Shown here piece by piece: positions 53,823 to 63,297 of a stretch of 64,000 nt of DNA. Location: the NCBI RefSeq assembly GCF_000737065.1, contig NZ_AQRC01000002.1, positions 310,001 through 374,000 of the forward strand, in the 5' to 3' direction. The notes under the pieces were generated by a model. The model searched no databases and was not told the origin of the DNA. It worked only from the letters and a program-made list of their open reading frames with translations. This DNA is from Thioclava atlantica (GTDB lineage Bacteria; Pseudomonadota; Alphaproteobacteria; Rhodobacterales; Rhodobacteraceae). The translations under genes were made by a program, and so were the position numbers. The stretch's first letter is position 1; every line of letters begins with the position of its first letter.

Positions 53823-54543
53823 CGACATTGAGCACCGCGCCGTGGATGTAGCGCGCGGCGGGCGAACACAGGAAGGCGGCCGTGGCACCGATATCGTGCG
53901 GCTCGCCCCAGCGCCCGGCAGGGATGCGTTCCAGAATTGCGGCATTGCGCGCGCCATCGGCGCGCAGGGCCTCGGTATTGTTGGTGGCGATATAACCGGG
54001 CGCGATGGCGTTGACGTTGATCCCCTTGGCTGCCCATTCATTGGCGAGGATCTTGGTCAGCCCCGCGACGCCATGTTTCGACGCGGTGTAGGAAGGCACG
54101 CGGATCCCGCCCTGAAAGGACAGAAGCGAGGCGATATTGACCACAGCCGCGGGGGTGGTCCCGCCCTCCAGCGCGGCGCGCGCGAATGCCTGCGTGGTGA
54201 AGAACAGCGCCTTGAGGTTCACATCCATCACCGCGTCCCAGTCGGCTTCGGTGAAATCGAGGCTGTCTTCGCGGCGGATGATGCCCGCATTGTTGACAAG
54301 GATCGAATAGCCCTGCCCCTCGAACACGCCCTGCCCCGCCATCGGGTCGGCGAGATCGAGACGCAAACCCTCGGCCTCCCCGCCCGCATCGCGGATCGCG
54401 GCGATGGTCTGCGCGCAGTCGCGCCGGCCCGCGCAGGTCACCTGCGCGCCTTGCGCGGCAAGCGAGATCGCGATCGCCTGCCCGATCCCGGTATTGGCGC
54501 CGGTCACCAGCGCGCGACGTCCTTCGAGCGAAAACGGGGTCAT
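53800..54543 (-). CDS. kduD: 2-dehydro-3-deoxy-D-gluconate 5-dehydrogenase (KduD-like SDR)
   Basis: A 247-residue classical SDR: TGANTGIG cofactor motif, NNAGIIRREDSLDF (the IIRR sequence is typical of KduD), Ser in NIASLLSFQGG, YTASK catalytic pair and VNAIAPGYIATNNT. It reduces 2,5-diketo-3-deoxygluconate (DKII) to KDG. It directly follows kduI, overlapping by ATGA. Confidence 0.9.
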   Translation of the reverse strand: MTPFSLEGRRALVTGANTGIGQAIAISLAAQGAQVTCAGRRDCAQTIAAIRDAGGEAEGLRLDLADPMAGQGVFEGQGYSILVNNAGIIRREDSLDFTEADWDAVMDVNLKALFFTTQAFARAALEGGTTPAAVVNIASLLSFQGGIRVPSYTASKHGVAGLTKILANEWAAKGINVNAIAPGYIATNNTEALRADGARNAAILERIPAGRWGEPHDIGATAAFLCSPAARYIHGAVLNVDGGWLAR

Positions 54544-55364
54544 TTCAGCTCCGCCGGTTGCACGAAATCCATATCCGTGTAGTCGACATTGTCGCCCGCC
54601 ATCGCCCAGATGAAGGTATAGCCCCCGATCCCGGCCCCCGAATGGATCGACCAGGGCGGCGAGAGCGCAGCCTCTTCGTTGGCGATCACCAGATGGCGGG
54701 TTTCCTGCGGCTCGCCCATCAGGTGCATCACCCGCGATTCCGGCGCCATGCCCCAGTAGAGATAAGCCTCCATGCGCCGGTCGTGGGTATGGGCGGGCAT
54801 CGTGTTCCAGACCGAGCCCTCGACCAATTGGGTATAGCCCAGCACGAGCTGGCAGCTCTCCATCACGGTGGGGTGGATGAACTGGTTGATGATGCGCTTG
54901 TTCGAGGTTTCGGCCGCGCCCAGCTCGACCCGGTTCGCGTCCTCGAGCTTGATCAGGCGGTTGGGGAAGGTCCGGTGGGCGGGCGCGGAGGTCAAGTAGA
55001 ACCGCCCCTCGCCCTCGAATGTCACCGGCCCCGCCCCCATGCCGAGGTAAAGCACGTCGCCGCGCCCCATCTCCCAGCTCTCGCCCGACGCGGACACCTT
55101 GCCCGGCCCGCCGATATTGACCACGCCCAGCTCACGACGCTCGAGGAAGGTGGCGGTCCTGGTCTCCTCGACCTTGTCGAGGGTCAGCGGAGCCCCGTCC
55201 GGCACCGCCCCGCCAAGGGTGAAGCGGTCGTAATGGGTATAGATCAGGCGGATCTCGCCCGGCGCGAAGAGGCCCTCGCCGAGAAAATGGCGGCGAAGCT
55301 CCTCGGTGCCCATGGTGCGCGCGTGCTCGGGGTGGATCGCGTGACGGGTCTCGACACTCAGCAT
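54540..55364 (-). CDS. kduI: 5-keto-4-deoxyuronate isomerase
   Basis: A 274-residue cupin-fold isomerase: RHAIHPEHARTMGTEELRRH, FLERRELGVVNIGG, GDVLYLGMG, and metal-ligand histidines in WNTMPAHTHDRRMEAYLYW and WSIHSGAG. It converts DKI to DKII. Length is close to the E. coli enzyme. The ATG at 55364 was chosen because the upstream frame has no family similarity. Confidence 0.95.
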   Translation of the reverse strand: MLSVETRHAIHPEHARTMGTEELRRHFLGEGLFAPGEIRLIYTHYDRFTLGGAVPDGAPLTLDKVEETRTATFLERRELGVVNIGGPGKVSASGESWEMGRGDVLYLGMGAGPVTFEGEGRFYLTSAPAHRTFPNRLIKLEDANRVELGAAETSNKRIINQFIHPTVMESCQLVLGYTQLVEGSVWNTMPAHTHDRRMEAYLYWGMAPESRVMHLMGEPQETRHLVIANEEAALSPPWSIHSGAGIGGYTFIWAMAGDNVDYTDMDFVQPAELK

Positions 55365-55375
55365 GGTCAATCCTT

Positions 55376-55681
55376 TCAAAGAAAATCGTCGCGGCGCGGG
55401 GTGAAGCTGTCGATCAGCTCGCCCGCCTCGAGGCACAGGCAGCCATGTTCGACCCCGGACGGGATCATCAGGCTGTCGCCCGCGCGCAGTTCGTGCTCGG
55501 CCCCGCCGAGACGGAACCGGAACCGCCCCGAGGCGCAGTAGCTGGCCTGAACATGGGGATGCGAATGCAGTGCGCCCTCGGCTCCTTCCTCGAAGCGGAC
55601 GGAGACCAGCATCAGCTCCGGGCTCTCGGCCAGAACCTGGCGCGCGACGCCGCGATCGGGATAGGTGACGGGATAGGCCAT
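55376..55681 (-). CDS. kdgF: KdgF-like cupin for unsaturated uronates
   Basis: A 101-residue single-domain cupin. Metal ligands are in HSHPHVQASYCASG (HxHxH-type) and GVEHGCLCLE (second His). KdgF opens unsaturated 4,5-uronates from pectin or alginate digestion into linear ketouronate. It sits 11 bases before kduI, the next enzyme, which supports the name. Confidence 0.82.
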   Translation of the reverse strand: MAYPVTYPDRGVARQVLAESPELMLVSVRFEEGAEGALHSHPHVQASYCASGRFRFRLGGAEHELRAGDSLMIPSGVEHGCLCLEAGELIDSFTPRRDDFL

Positions 55682-55692
55682 CGGCGCCCTCC

Positions 55693-56973
55693 TCAATGGA
55701 ACATATGCGGCAGCCAGAGCGACAGCGCGGGGATGTAGGTCACCAGCATCAGCGTCGCGAAGGCGGCGAGGTAGAACGGCCAGATCGACTTCATCACCGT
55801 CGAGATCGGCACCTTGCCCACCGCGCAGCCGACGAACAGCACCGCACCGACGGGGGGCGTGCACAGGCCGATGCCGAGATTGAGCACCAGGATCACGCCG
55901 AAATGCACCGGGTTCACGCCGAAGGCCTCGGCCACCGGCAGGAAGATCGGGGTGGTGATCACGATCAGCGGCGACATGTCCATGAACGTGCCCAGCACGA
56001 GCAGCAACAGGTTGATCAAAAGCAGGATCACGATCGGGTTGTGCGAGAAATTCTCGAGCACATGGATGAGTTTCGCGGGAACCTGCAGATAGGCGAGCAA
56101 CCAGCCGAAGGCGGCCGCGCAGCCGATCACCATCAGCACCATCGCGGTCGTGCGCACCGCCGCCTTGGTGGCCTCGACGAATTCCGGGAAGGTCATCGTG
56201 CGGTAGAGGAACACGGTGACGAGCAGCGCGTAGACCACCGCGATATTCGAGCTTTCCGATGCCGTGAAGATGCCGGAGCGCACGCCGCCGAAGATGATCA
56301 GGATCATGATCAGACCGGGCACCGCGTTCCAGAACAGCCGTCCCAGCGCCCGGCGACCGGGGAAGGGTTCGGTCGGGTAGCCGCGGCGCTTGGCGACGAA
56401 ATAGGCCGCCACCATCAGCGAGAGCGCGAGCAGCAGCCCGGGGATGATACCGGCGGTGAACAGATCGGCGATCGAGATCTTCCCGCCCGCCGATATCGAA
56501 TAGATGATCATGTTGTGGCTGGGCGGCAGCATCAGGGCGATGATCGCGGCGGTGACGGTGATGTTGACGCCGTAATCCGCGCCATAGCCGCGCTCTCGCA
56601 TCTGCGGGACCATCAGGCCCCCGACCGCCGAGGCATCGGCCGCCGCCGATCCCGAGACGCCGCCGAACATGACCGAGGCGAGGATGTTCACCTGCCCCAG
56701 ACCGCCGCGGATATGCCCGACCAGCGCGCCGGCAAGCGCCACCAGCCTGCGCGCGATATCGCCGCGCACCATCAGGTCGCCCGCATAGATGAAGAACGGG
56801 ATCGCCATGAGCGCGAAGACCGACACGCCCGAGTTCAGGCGCTGGAACACCACCACCGGCGGCAGGCCGATATAAATGATCGTCGCGAAGGAGGCGACAC
56901 CGAGGCAGAACGCCACCGGCGTGCCGATCAACAGCAATACCGTGAAGGTGCCAAAGAGGATCCAGAGTTCCAT
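55693..56973 (-). CDS. dctM: TRAP transporter large membrane subunit
   Basis: A 426-residue DctM protein with about 12 membrane segments. AIPFFIYAGDLMVRGDIARRL and FGGVSGSAAADASAVGGLMVPQM are the N-terminal hallmarks; the second half repeats them (LGTFMDMSPLIVITTPIFLPV, and PPVGAVLFVGCAVGK). It forms the sodium-driven transport channel of the uronate TRAP system and lies 4 bases after dctQ. Confidence 0.95.
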   Translation of the reverse strand: MELWILFGTFTVLLLIGTPVAFCLGVASFATIIYIGLPPVVVFQRLNSGVSVFALMAIPFFIYAGDLMVRGDIARRLVALAGALVGHIRGGLGQVNILASVMFGGVSGSAAADASAVGGLMVPQMRERGYGADYGVNITVTAAIIALMLPPSHNMIIYSISAGGKISIADLFTAGIIPGLLLALSLMVAAYFVAKRRGYPTEPFPGRRALGRLFWNAVPGLIMILIIFGGVRSGIFTASESSNIAVVYALLVTVFLYRTMTFPEFVEATKAAVRTTAMVLMVIGCAAAFGWLLAYLQVPAKLIHVLENFSHNPIVILLLINLLLLVLGTFMDMSPLIVITTPIFLPVAEAFGVNPVHFGVILVLNLGIGLCTPPVGAVLFVGCAVGKVPISTVMKSIWPFYLAAFATLMLVTYIPALSLWLPHMFH

Positions 56974-56977
56974 AAGA

Positions 56978-57535
56978 TCAGTTCTCCCCGCTGGTCTGGG
57001 CGCGGCCTTCGGGCTCGTCCGCCTCGTGATCGTCGCCGAAGCGCACCGTCGTCATCCCTGCCAGCCTTCGCAGGATCCGCTCCGCGCAGAAGATCATCAG
57101 CAGCGCCCCGCCCGCCGCGACCGGCATGAAGCGGAAGGCGCCGGAGATGCCGATTCCCGAAATTGTCGTGGGCGCCATCTTGTCCGCCAGTTGCCAGCCG
57201 TATTTGAGCATTCCGAAGCCGAAGGCGCCGACCACCAGATCGGAGATCGAATGGCAGAGCAGCCGCAGCTTCTCGGGCAGGACATAGAGCAGCACATCGA
57301 AGCTCAGGTGATACCCCTCGCGAATACCGACGGCCGCCCCCAGAAAGATGAACCACCCCATGAGGATGACGCTTGCCGGTTCGGCCCAGAACAGGCTCGA
57401 GGACAGGACGTAGCGGTAAAAGACCTGGGCAAAGACGAAGGCCGTCATCAGCACCAGACCGATGCCCGACAACCACAGGGCAAGCTGTCCAAGCCAGCCG
57501 GTGAAGACGGCCAGTTTCTCCAAGACGTCGCGCAT
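56978..57535 (-). CDS. dctQ: TRAP transporter small membrane subunit
   Basis: A 185-residue DctQ protein with four helices (WLSGIGLVLMTAFVFAQVFYRYV, ASVILMGWFIFLGAAVGIREG with the conserved charged turn, and two more). The HLSFDVLL stretch is conserved. The ATG at 57535 is chosen; an upstream in-frame extension covers the hairpin and is unlikely. Confidence 0.92.
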   Translation of the reverse strand: MRDVLEKLAVFTGWLGQLALWLSGIGLVLMTAFVFAQVFYRYVLSSSLFWAEPASVILMGWFIFLGAAVGIREGYHLSFDVLLYVLPEKLRLLCHSISDLVVGAFGFGMLKYGWQLADKMAPTTISGIGISGAFRFMPVAAGGALLMIFCAERILRRLAGMTTVRFGDDHEADEPEGRAQTSGEN

Positions 57536-57561
57536 TGGAAGGATCTCCGAAGCAAGGGATA

Positions 57562-57588
57562 GCCCTCCGCCGTCAGCCGGCGGAGGGC
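57562..57588 (-). terminator. Stem-loop between dctP and dctQ
   Basis: Perfect 11-base arms GCCCTCCGCCG (57562-57572) and CGGCGGAGGGC (57578-57588) around a 5-base loop in the 64-base gap after the binding-protein stop. Probably raises the DctP to DctQM ratio by partial termination or 3'-end protection. Confidence 0.65.
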
Positions 57589-57599
57589 CGCAGGTCAAC

Positions 57600-58580
57600 T
57601 CACTTGGTCGCCTGAATGCGCGCCACCAGATCCTTGGCCTTCGCCGTGGTGACGTATTTGTCGTAGACCGGCTTCATCGCGTCGATGAAGGGCTGCTTGT
57701 CGATATCCGACACGACCTCCACGCCGGCGGCCACGACCTTTTCCTCGGATTTCTTCTCCTGCTCGGCCCAGAGCTTGCGCTCGAGCGTTTCGGAGTTCTT
57801 CGCGGCCGCCTTGATCACCGCCTGATCCTCGGGGCTCAGCTTGTCCCAGGTCATCTTCGACATCGCCACGAGTTCGGGCACCATGAGGTGCTGGTCGAGG
57901 GTGTAGTATTTCGCCACTTCGTAATGGCCCGAGCTGTCATAGGAGGGCCAGTTGTTCTCGGCCCCGTCGATCACCCCGGTCTGGATCGCGGAATAGACCT
58001 CGCCATAGGGCATCGGCGTCGCATTGGCCCCGAGTGCCTTCATCATGTCGACGAAAACGTCGTTCTGCATGACGCGGAACTTCATCCCCTGCAGGTCGGC
58101 GATCGATTTGATCGGGTGCTTCGAGTTGTAGAAGCTGCGCGAGCCGGAATCGTAATTCGCCAGCTGCACCAGGTCATGCGACTCGAAGGCCTTGCCGACC
58201 TCGGCGCCGATCGGGCCGTCGAGAACGTGGTGTTGATGCTCGACCGAGCGGAACAGATAGGGCAGCGAGAACAACTGCGTTTCCGGAACGATGTCGTTGA
58301 ACGTGCCGAAGGAGGCGCGGACCATGTCGATCACCCCCAGCTGGGTCTGCTCGATCGTGTCCTTCTCCTCGCCGAGTTGGGCCGAGGGATAGACCTCGAT
58401 GCAGATCCGGCCATCGGTCTTGGCCTCGACCTCCTTGGCCATGGCTTTCACCGCCTCGACGGTCGGGTAACCGTCGGGGTGGGTGTCCGACGAGCGCAGC
58501 GTCATGTCGCAGGCCGATGCGGCGCCGGCGAAAGCGACCGAGGCCAGCATCGCGGCGAGGGTTGTCAGGGTTTTCGTCAT
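57600..58580 (-). CDS. dctP: TRAP transporter substrate-binding protein (uronate)
   Basis: A 326-residue periplasmic DctP protein. Signal peptide [20 protein letters not shown]; mature part begins with [52 protein letters not shown] includes the conserved Arg/Asn cleft, and [24 protein letters not shown] the second half (seen in parts). Position between uxaC and dctQM implies glucuronate, galacturonate or small uronides as ligand. Confidence 0.93.
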   Translation of the reverse strand: MTKTLTTLAAMLASVAFAGAASACDMTLRSSDTHPDGYPTVEAVKAMAKEVEAKTDGRICIEVYPSAQLGEEKDTIEQTQLGVIDMVRASFGTFNDIVPETQLFSLPYLFRSVEHQHHVLDGPIGAEVGKAFESHDLVQLANYDSGSRSFYNSKHPIKSIADLQGMKFRVMQNDVFVDMMKALGANATPMPYGEVYSAIQTGVIDGAENNWPSYDSSGHYEVAKYYTLDQHLMVPELVAMSKMTWDKLSPEDQAVIKAAAKNSETLERKLWAEQEKKSEEKVVAAGVEVVSDIDKQPFIDAMKPVYDKYVTTAKAKDLVARIQATK

Positions 58581-58606
58581 TCTCTCTCCTCCCAGAAAGT
58601 GCTCTC

Positions 58607-60013
58607 TCAGAGCTTGTAGGCTTGGCGCGCAAGCCTGTGCGCGAGGTCTTGGATGACCTCGTATGCTTCCTCCTCCGTCAGCCGCCCCGTGGCGACCAGC
58701 GTTGCGAGGAATCCGGCATCGACCCGGCGTGCGACGTCGTGGCGCGCGGGGATCGACAGATAGGCACGGGTGTCGTCATTGAAGCCCACGGTGTTGTAGA
58801 ACCCCGCGGTTTCGGTGGTCATCTGGCGATAGCGCCACATGCCCTCGAAACTGTCGTGGAACCACCAGGCCGGACCGAGCCGCAGGCAGGGATAGACCCC
58901 CGCGAGGGGCGCCAGTTCGCGCGCATAGGATGACTCGTCGAGCGTGAACAGGATCACGCGCAGATCGGTCTCCTCGCCCACCGCCTCCAACAGCGGGCCG
59001 AGCGCGCGCACATAGTCGGTCCGCGTCGGAATGTCATACCCCTTGTCGCGCCCGAACCGTTCGAACACGGGGCCGGAATGGTTCCGCGCGGCGCCAGGAT
59101 GGATCTGCATCACCAGCCCGTCCTCGACCGAGAGTTTCGCCATCTCGGTCAGCATCTGGGCACGGAAGGCCTCGCGTTCGGCCGCATCAGCCCTGCCGGA
59201 GAGCACCTTGTCATAAAGCGCCTCGGTCGCCGCGCGATCGAGATTGAGCGTCGCGGCCGTCGCATGGCCGTGATCGGTCGAGGTCGCCCCGAAGGACGCG
59301 AAATAGGCCCGCCGGTCGCGATGCGCGTCGAGATAGGCGGCAAAGGACGTGCTGGATTGCCCACCCAGTGCACAGAATTCCTCGACATTGCTCGCGAAGC
59401 CGCTGAAATCGGGATCGACCACCGGATCGGGGCGATAGGCGGTGACCACGCGCCCGCCCCAACCGCTCTCGCGGATCTTGCGGTGCCATTTCAGATCGTC
59501 GAGCGGGCTTTCGGTGGTCGCGATCACCTCGATGTTGAACCGCTCGAAGAGTGCGCGCGGGCGCATCTCGGGGCGCTCGAGCGCCTCCGAGATCCGGTCA
59601 TAATACATATCGGCATTGGCCGCACTCAGCCGTTCGGTGAATCCGAAGACGGTTTCGAACGCATGATCGAGCCAGATCCGCGAAGGCGTCGCCCGGAACA
59701 GATGATAATTCTGCCCGAAGAGGCGCCAGATCTTGCGGCCGTCGGTTTCGCTCACCCCGCCATCGGCGCGCGGAACGCCCAGATCCTCGAGCGCGACGCC
59801 TTGCGAATGCAGCATCCGGAACACGTAGTGATCGGGCGTCACGAGGAGCTGCGCGGGATCGGGAAACGGGGTGTCCTCGGCATACCAGCGCGGGTCGGTA
59901 TGTCCATGCGGGGACACGATCGGCGCGTCCTTGACCGCGGTGTAGAGATCACGCGCGAGGGTCCGAAGCCCCGGCTCTACCGGCAAGAGTCGATCCTCGT
60001 GCAAGAGCGTCAT
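58607..60013 (-). CDS. uxaC: Glucuronate/galacturonate isomerase
   Basis: A 468-residue amidohydrolase-fold enzyme. The metal site is SPHGHTDP near the N-terminus, [13 protein letters not shown] is a family motif, and [10 protein letters not shown] and the C-terminal [10 protein letters not shown] complete the active site. It converts glucuronate to fructuronate and galacturonate to tagaturonate. First gene of the operon, divergent from the GntR regulator. Confidence 0.95.
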   Translation of the reverse strand: MTLLHEDRLLPVEPGLRTLARDLYTAVKDAPIVSPHGHTDPRWYAEDTPFPDPAQLLVTPDHYVFRMLHSQGVALEDLGVPRADGGVSETDGRKIWRLFGQNYHLFRATPSRIWLDHAFETVFGFTERLSAANADMYYDRISEALERPEMRPRALFERFNIEVIATTESPLDDLKWHRKIRESGWGGRVVTAYRPDPVVDPDFSGFASNVEEFCALGGQSSTSFAAYLDAHRDRRAYFASFGATSTDHGHATAATLNLDRAATEALYDKVLSGRADAAEREAFRAQMLTEMAKLSVEDGLVMQIHPGAARNHSGPVFERFGRDKGYDIPTRTDYVRALGPLLEAVGEETDLRVILFTLDESSYARELAPLAGVYPCLRLGPAWWFHDSFEGMWRYRQMTTETAGFYNTVGFNDDTRAYLSIPARHDVARRVDAGFLATLVATGRLTEEEAYEVIQDLAHRLARQAYKL

Positions 60014-60071
60014 GGTGTCTCTTTCCCCCCGTGTGTATCGTTTCGGTGGTGGACTTTCGCCAGCCTGATAA

Positions 60072-60090
60072 ACTAATATGCTAGTATGCT
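60072..60090. promoter_or_regulatory. GntR-type operator candidate between uxaC and its regulator
   Basis: ACTA (60072-60075) and TAGT (60082-60085) form an inverted repeat around ATATGC, overlapping a direct repeat of TATGCT (60077-60082 and 60085-60090). It lies in the AT-rich part of the 97-base divergent gap, 24-42 bases before the regulator ATG. FCD-type GntR proteins bind short palindromes there; the link is positional. Confidence 0.5.
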
Positions 60091-60110
60091 CTTGTCGTCA
60101 ATGAGGAGTA

Positions 60111-60821
60111 ATGATGCCCGCGCCCGTGTTCCTGCCTCCGCTTGAACTGACCAATCGCCCGACGGTTTCGGATCAGGTTTTTGCCCATCTCCACAGGCAG
60201 GTACTGTCGCTGGAACTGCCTCCGGGCACGAAGCTCTCCGAGGTCGACGTCGCCAAGCAGATGGGGGTGTCACGCCAGCCCGTGCGCGACGCGTTCTACC
60301 GCTTGTCCAAGCAGGGTTTCCTCGTGATTCGACCCCAGCGCGCGACGACGGTTTCGCTGATTTCCGCGGTGGCGGTGATGCAGGCGCGCTTCATCCGCAC
60401 CGCGCTCGAGGTGGAAACGGTACGGGTCGCGACCGAGGCGCTCACCGAGGGTGATCTGGCCGCCTTGCGCGACCTCATCGAGGAGCAGCGCAAGGCGATG
60501 GAGCAAGGCGACAAGGTCCTGTTTCACAAGCTCGACGACCAGTTCCACCGCGAGATCTGCATTCGCTCGGGGCTCGATTTCACCTGGGAACTGATCGCGG
60601 AGAACAAGGGCCACATGGACCGGGTGCGTATGCTCTCGCTCTCCTTCGCCTCGCGAGACGCGTTCGACGACCACCAGCAAATTCTGGCTGCGCTGGAGGC
60701 GCGCGACCTCGAGCAAGCTACGCAGGCGATGCGCGATCACCTCGCCCGCATCCTCGACCAGATCGGCCGTATCCGGAGCGATCACGCCGAGCTCTTCGAC
60801 CCCGAACCCGAGCGGGAGTGA
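60111..60821 (+). CDS. GntR-family (FCD) regulator of uronate operon
   Basis: A 236-residue regulator: winged helix-turn-helix at residues 20-85 (VFAHLHRQVLSLELPPGTKLSEVDVAKQMGVSRQPVRDAF, seen in parts), then an all-helical FCD ligand domain with metal/ligand residues in DDQFHREIC and DDHQQILAALEARD. UxuR/ExuR-like repressors of this type sense fructuronate or tagaturonate. GAGGAG precedes the ATG pair at 60111/60114. It is divergent from the operon. Confidence 0.9.
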   Translation: MMPAPVFLPPLELTNRPTVSDQVFAHLHRQVLSLELPPGTKLSEVDVAKQMGVSRQPVRDAFYRLSKQGFLVIRPQRATTVSLISAVAVMQARFIRTALEVETVRVATEALTEGDLAALRDLIEEQRKAMEQGDKVLFHKLDDQFHREICIRSGLDFTWELIAENKGHMDRVRMLSLSFASRDAFDDHQQILAALEARDLEQATQAMRDHLARILDQIGRIRSDHAELFDPEPERE

Positions 60822-61016
60822 GCACCGCAGCGCAGGAAGAACGATCCTCCTGAAAGGACACGGCGCAGGTGAGGCGCGACAGGTGTCCCAAGAAAAATTC
60901 GGAAAAGTAGCGAATGCGGGGGCCGTAGTCTCCCGGCACTTTCCCCGCCACGAGCGCGAGACCCACACGATCGCCACCGTATCGACCCCCAGACAGTGCG
61001 CCCGGATACGCCTCGC

Positions 61017-62135
61017 CTATGGCTCATCCCATTCGAACCGGAGCGTGTCTTGCGCCGTTGCTCTCACCCGCCCGCCGAACGCCCTCGCCTCGCGGTCCAT
61101 TCGGCCAGCCAGCCAGTCCCGCGCCTCCCGGTCCGCGCGTTCGAGCCGGAACCGATGGAGCCGATAGGGCAACATCTCCAGCGCGACCAACGCGCCGCCG
61201 TCGCGCCGGAAGTCGGCGACATAGCCCAGCACGAGTTCGGGGCGGAAATCTTCCTGCCCTCCGATCCCCTCGTAATCGTTGACCAGATCGCCGGCCCCGT
61301 AGAGCAGCAGCCGGCCCCGCATCACCGCTGCCGCGCGCGGGTGGTGCGCGGAATGACCGAAAATCAGATCGACCCCCTGCCCCACCACCGCCTCGGCCAG
61401 CGCGCGATGGGCCGGAGCGACCCGATAGCCCCAGTTCTCGCCCCAGTGGATCGACACGGCGACGATATCGCCGGGCTGCCGGATCTCCGAAAGCTGCGCT
61501 GTCAGCCGGGCGGCCACATCGCGCGGCTCGGCACAGGCCACCCCCGGCTGGTCCGGCGTGGCTGCCCATGAGGCGGGCACTCCGCTGTCGCCCAGCGCGA
61601 CGCTGAACACCACGAACCGACCGCCGCCCGCGAGCGGCATCCGCAGGGGCGCAAAGGCCTCCGCCTCGTCCCACCCCGCCCCGGCTCGGGCGATGCCGGC
61701 CCGATCGAGCGTGGCGAGCGTCTCGGCGAGACCTCCCCGCCCCCAGTCCAGCATGTGATTGTTGGCAAGCGTCACCGCATCGACCTTCGCGGCGGTGAGC
61801 AGGGCGACATTGGCGGGGTGCATCCGGTAATGGATCCCCTTGCGCGGATCGTTTTCGCCGTCCGAGGTGATCGTCGTCTCCAGGTTCACCAGCCGCAGAT
61901 CCACCGTGCGCGCCTCGAGGTCCTCCAGGAGGTCGCCCCAGACGTAATCCGGCCCGACGCCGCGCGGGATCTCGCCGCTCGTGCGTTCGGCCAAGGTGAC
62001 GTAATCCTGTGCCGATGGGACAAAGCGCTCGAAAAGCTGCGGATCGCAGGACTGCGCCTGGATCTGGTCAATGCCCCGGCCGAGCATCACGTCGCCCGCG
62101 AGAAACAGGCGCAGGCAGTCGGGGGGTCGGCTCAC
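61017..62135 (-). CDS. CapA-family (PgsA-like) metallophosphatase-fold protein
   Basis: A 372-residue protein. LFLAGDVMLGRGIDQ at the N-terminus, VNLETTITSD, TLANNHMLDWG and SIHWGENW...GHSAHHPR are the metal-binding motifs (D, N, H) of the CapA/calcineurin-like fold. It lacks the membrane anchor found in poly-gamma-glutamate synthesis proteins and no pgsB/C lie nearby, so polymer synthesis is doubtful. The GTG start at 62135 overlaps the stop of the hydrolase gene (GTGA). Confidence 0.82.
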   Translation of the reverse strand: MSRPPDCLRLFLAGDVMLGRGIDQIQAQSCDPQLFERFVPSAQDYVTLAERTSGEIPRGVGPDYVWGDLLEDLEARTVDLRLVNLETTITSDGENDPRKGIHYRMHPANVALLTAAKVDAVTLANNHMLDWGRGGLAETLATLDRAGIARAGAGWDEAEAFAPLRMPLAGGGRFVVFSVALGDSGVPASWAATPDQPGVACAEPRDVAARLTAQLSEIRQPGDIVAVSIHWGENWGYRVAPAHRALAEAVVGQGVDLIFGHSAHHPRAAAVMRGRLLLYGAGDLVNDYEGIGGQEDFRPELVLGYVADFRRDGGALVALEMLPYRLHRFRLERADREARDWLAGRMDREARAFGGRVRATAQDTLRFEWDEP

Positions 62136-62788
62136 CTGCGCCGCCCCAGATGATCGGTGAACCAGTTGGCCGCAAGATCCATCACGGTTTCCAGCGTGCC
62201 GGGTTCTTCGAAGAGATGCGTGGCGCCGGGCACGATATCGAGCCGCTTTTCGCATTGCAGATGCGCATAGGCCGCCCGGTTGAGATCGATCACCGCGTGA
62301 TCCGCCCCGCCGACAATGAGCAGGGTCGGCGCGGTCACCTGCTCAAGGGCGTCACCCGCCAGATCGGGACGGCCGCCGCGCGAGACTACCGCTCCGACAT
62401 CTTCGGCCAGCCGCGCCGCAGCCACCAGCGCCGCGGCCGCACCTGTCGAGGACCCGAAGAGACCGATCGTGAGGCCGGACAGCCGTGGATCGCCCAGGGC
62501 CCAGGCGACCGCGTCCGCGACCCGGCCCGCGAGAAGGGGAATGTCGAAGACATTGGCCCGGTCCGCCGCTTCGGGCTCGGTGAGCAGGTCGAACAGCAGG
62601 GTCGCGAGCCCCGCCTGCGCCAGAGCGCGGGCGACGGCGCGGTTACGCGGGCTCATCCGGCTCGACCCCGAGCCGTGGGCGAAGATCACGAGCCCCGTGT
62701 CCGTGCCGGAGACCGTCAGATCACCGGGCAACGGCGTTTCGAGATCCGTCACCGGGATCTTGATCGGGATGGTGCGGTGGTTTTCCAT
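62132..62788 (-). CDS. Dienelactone-hydrolase-family alpha/beta hydrolase
   Basis: A 218-residue alpha/beta hydrolase. VIFAHGSGSSRMSPRNR is the oxyanion loop, the nucleophile Ser is in GLFGSSTGAAAA, the acid Asp in GGADHAVIDL and the His in PGATHLFEEPG. This subtype is often fused or next to phosphoribosyltransferases; here it is next to a CapA-like gene, coupled by GTGA. The substrate is unknown. Confidence 0.85.
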   Translation of the reverse strand: MENHRTIPIKIPVTDLETPLPGDLTVSGTDTGLVIFAHGSGSSRMSPRNRAVARALAQAGLATLLFDLLTEPEAADRANVFDIPLLAGRVADAVAWALGDPRLSGLTIGLFGSSTGAAAALVAAARLAEDVGAVVSRGGRPDLAGDALEQVTAPTLLIVGGADHAVIDLNRAAYAHLQCEKRLDIVPGATHLFEEPGTLETVMDLAANWFTDHLGRRR

Positions 62789-63297
62789 GAGGAGATGTTC
62801 CCATCCCTCGGCGCGCTACGACATGACCGCGATCAATAGAAGCACGGGGATGTTGCGCTCAGACGCCGAAATTTGGCGTCGGCGACGAGGTTCTCCGCAT
62901 CCCGAAGCCCTCGGGTTCTGCGCACCACTGGAGCGCCACACGCGGCGACGCTGCCTCGGCTGAACAGCGCTGCCGCCCCACAATCCACACTCGTCGGAAG
63001 CAGGCAAACGGGTCCACACGCCCAAGATCTGCTTCAGGAAATGCGCCATGCTCAGTAGCGCCATAGCCTCTCGGAGCGTTTCCTTGAGAAGGCTATGAGG
63101 AGAATGCTCAGGGTCGACCAGATCGAGCAGGCGAAGCAAACCGCATGAGCCGCCTTCACCCAGCGATACGCGGAGCGGAACTGCGCGACCGCAATTCGCC
63201 GTTTTCCGCCGGTCCGGCGCGTCACAGGGAACGCACAGAGCCGTGACACGTTCTTATCCCCGACCTGCGGCCAGTTGCCGCGATGAAGGGAGTTACC
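62789..63297. other. Intergenic region of about 510 bases
   Basis: No gene supported. Minus-strand frames in 63052-63250 encode a stretch with one hydrophobic helix, but it is part of a longer shadow opposite the next gene and has no good start. Promoters for both flanking divergent genes should be here. Confidence 0.35.

Noticed and set aside
62816-63139. A possible decayed transposase on the minus strand in the 62.8-63.3 kb gap
   Set aside because: The short peptide has no DDE or HTH motif, no terminal inverted repeats were found and no target duplication is visible.
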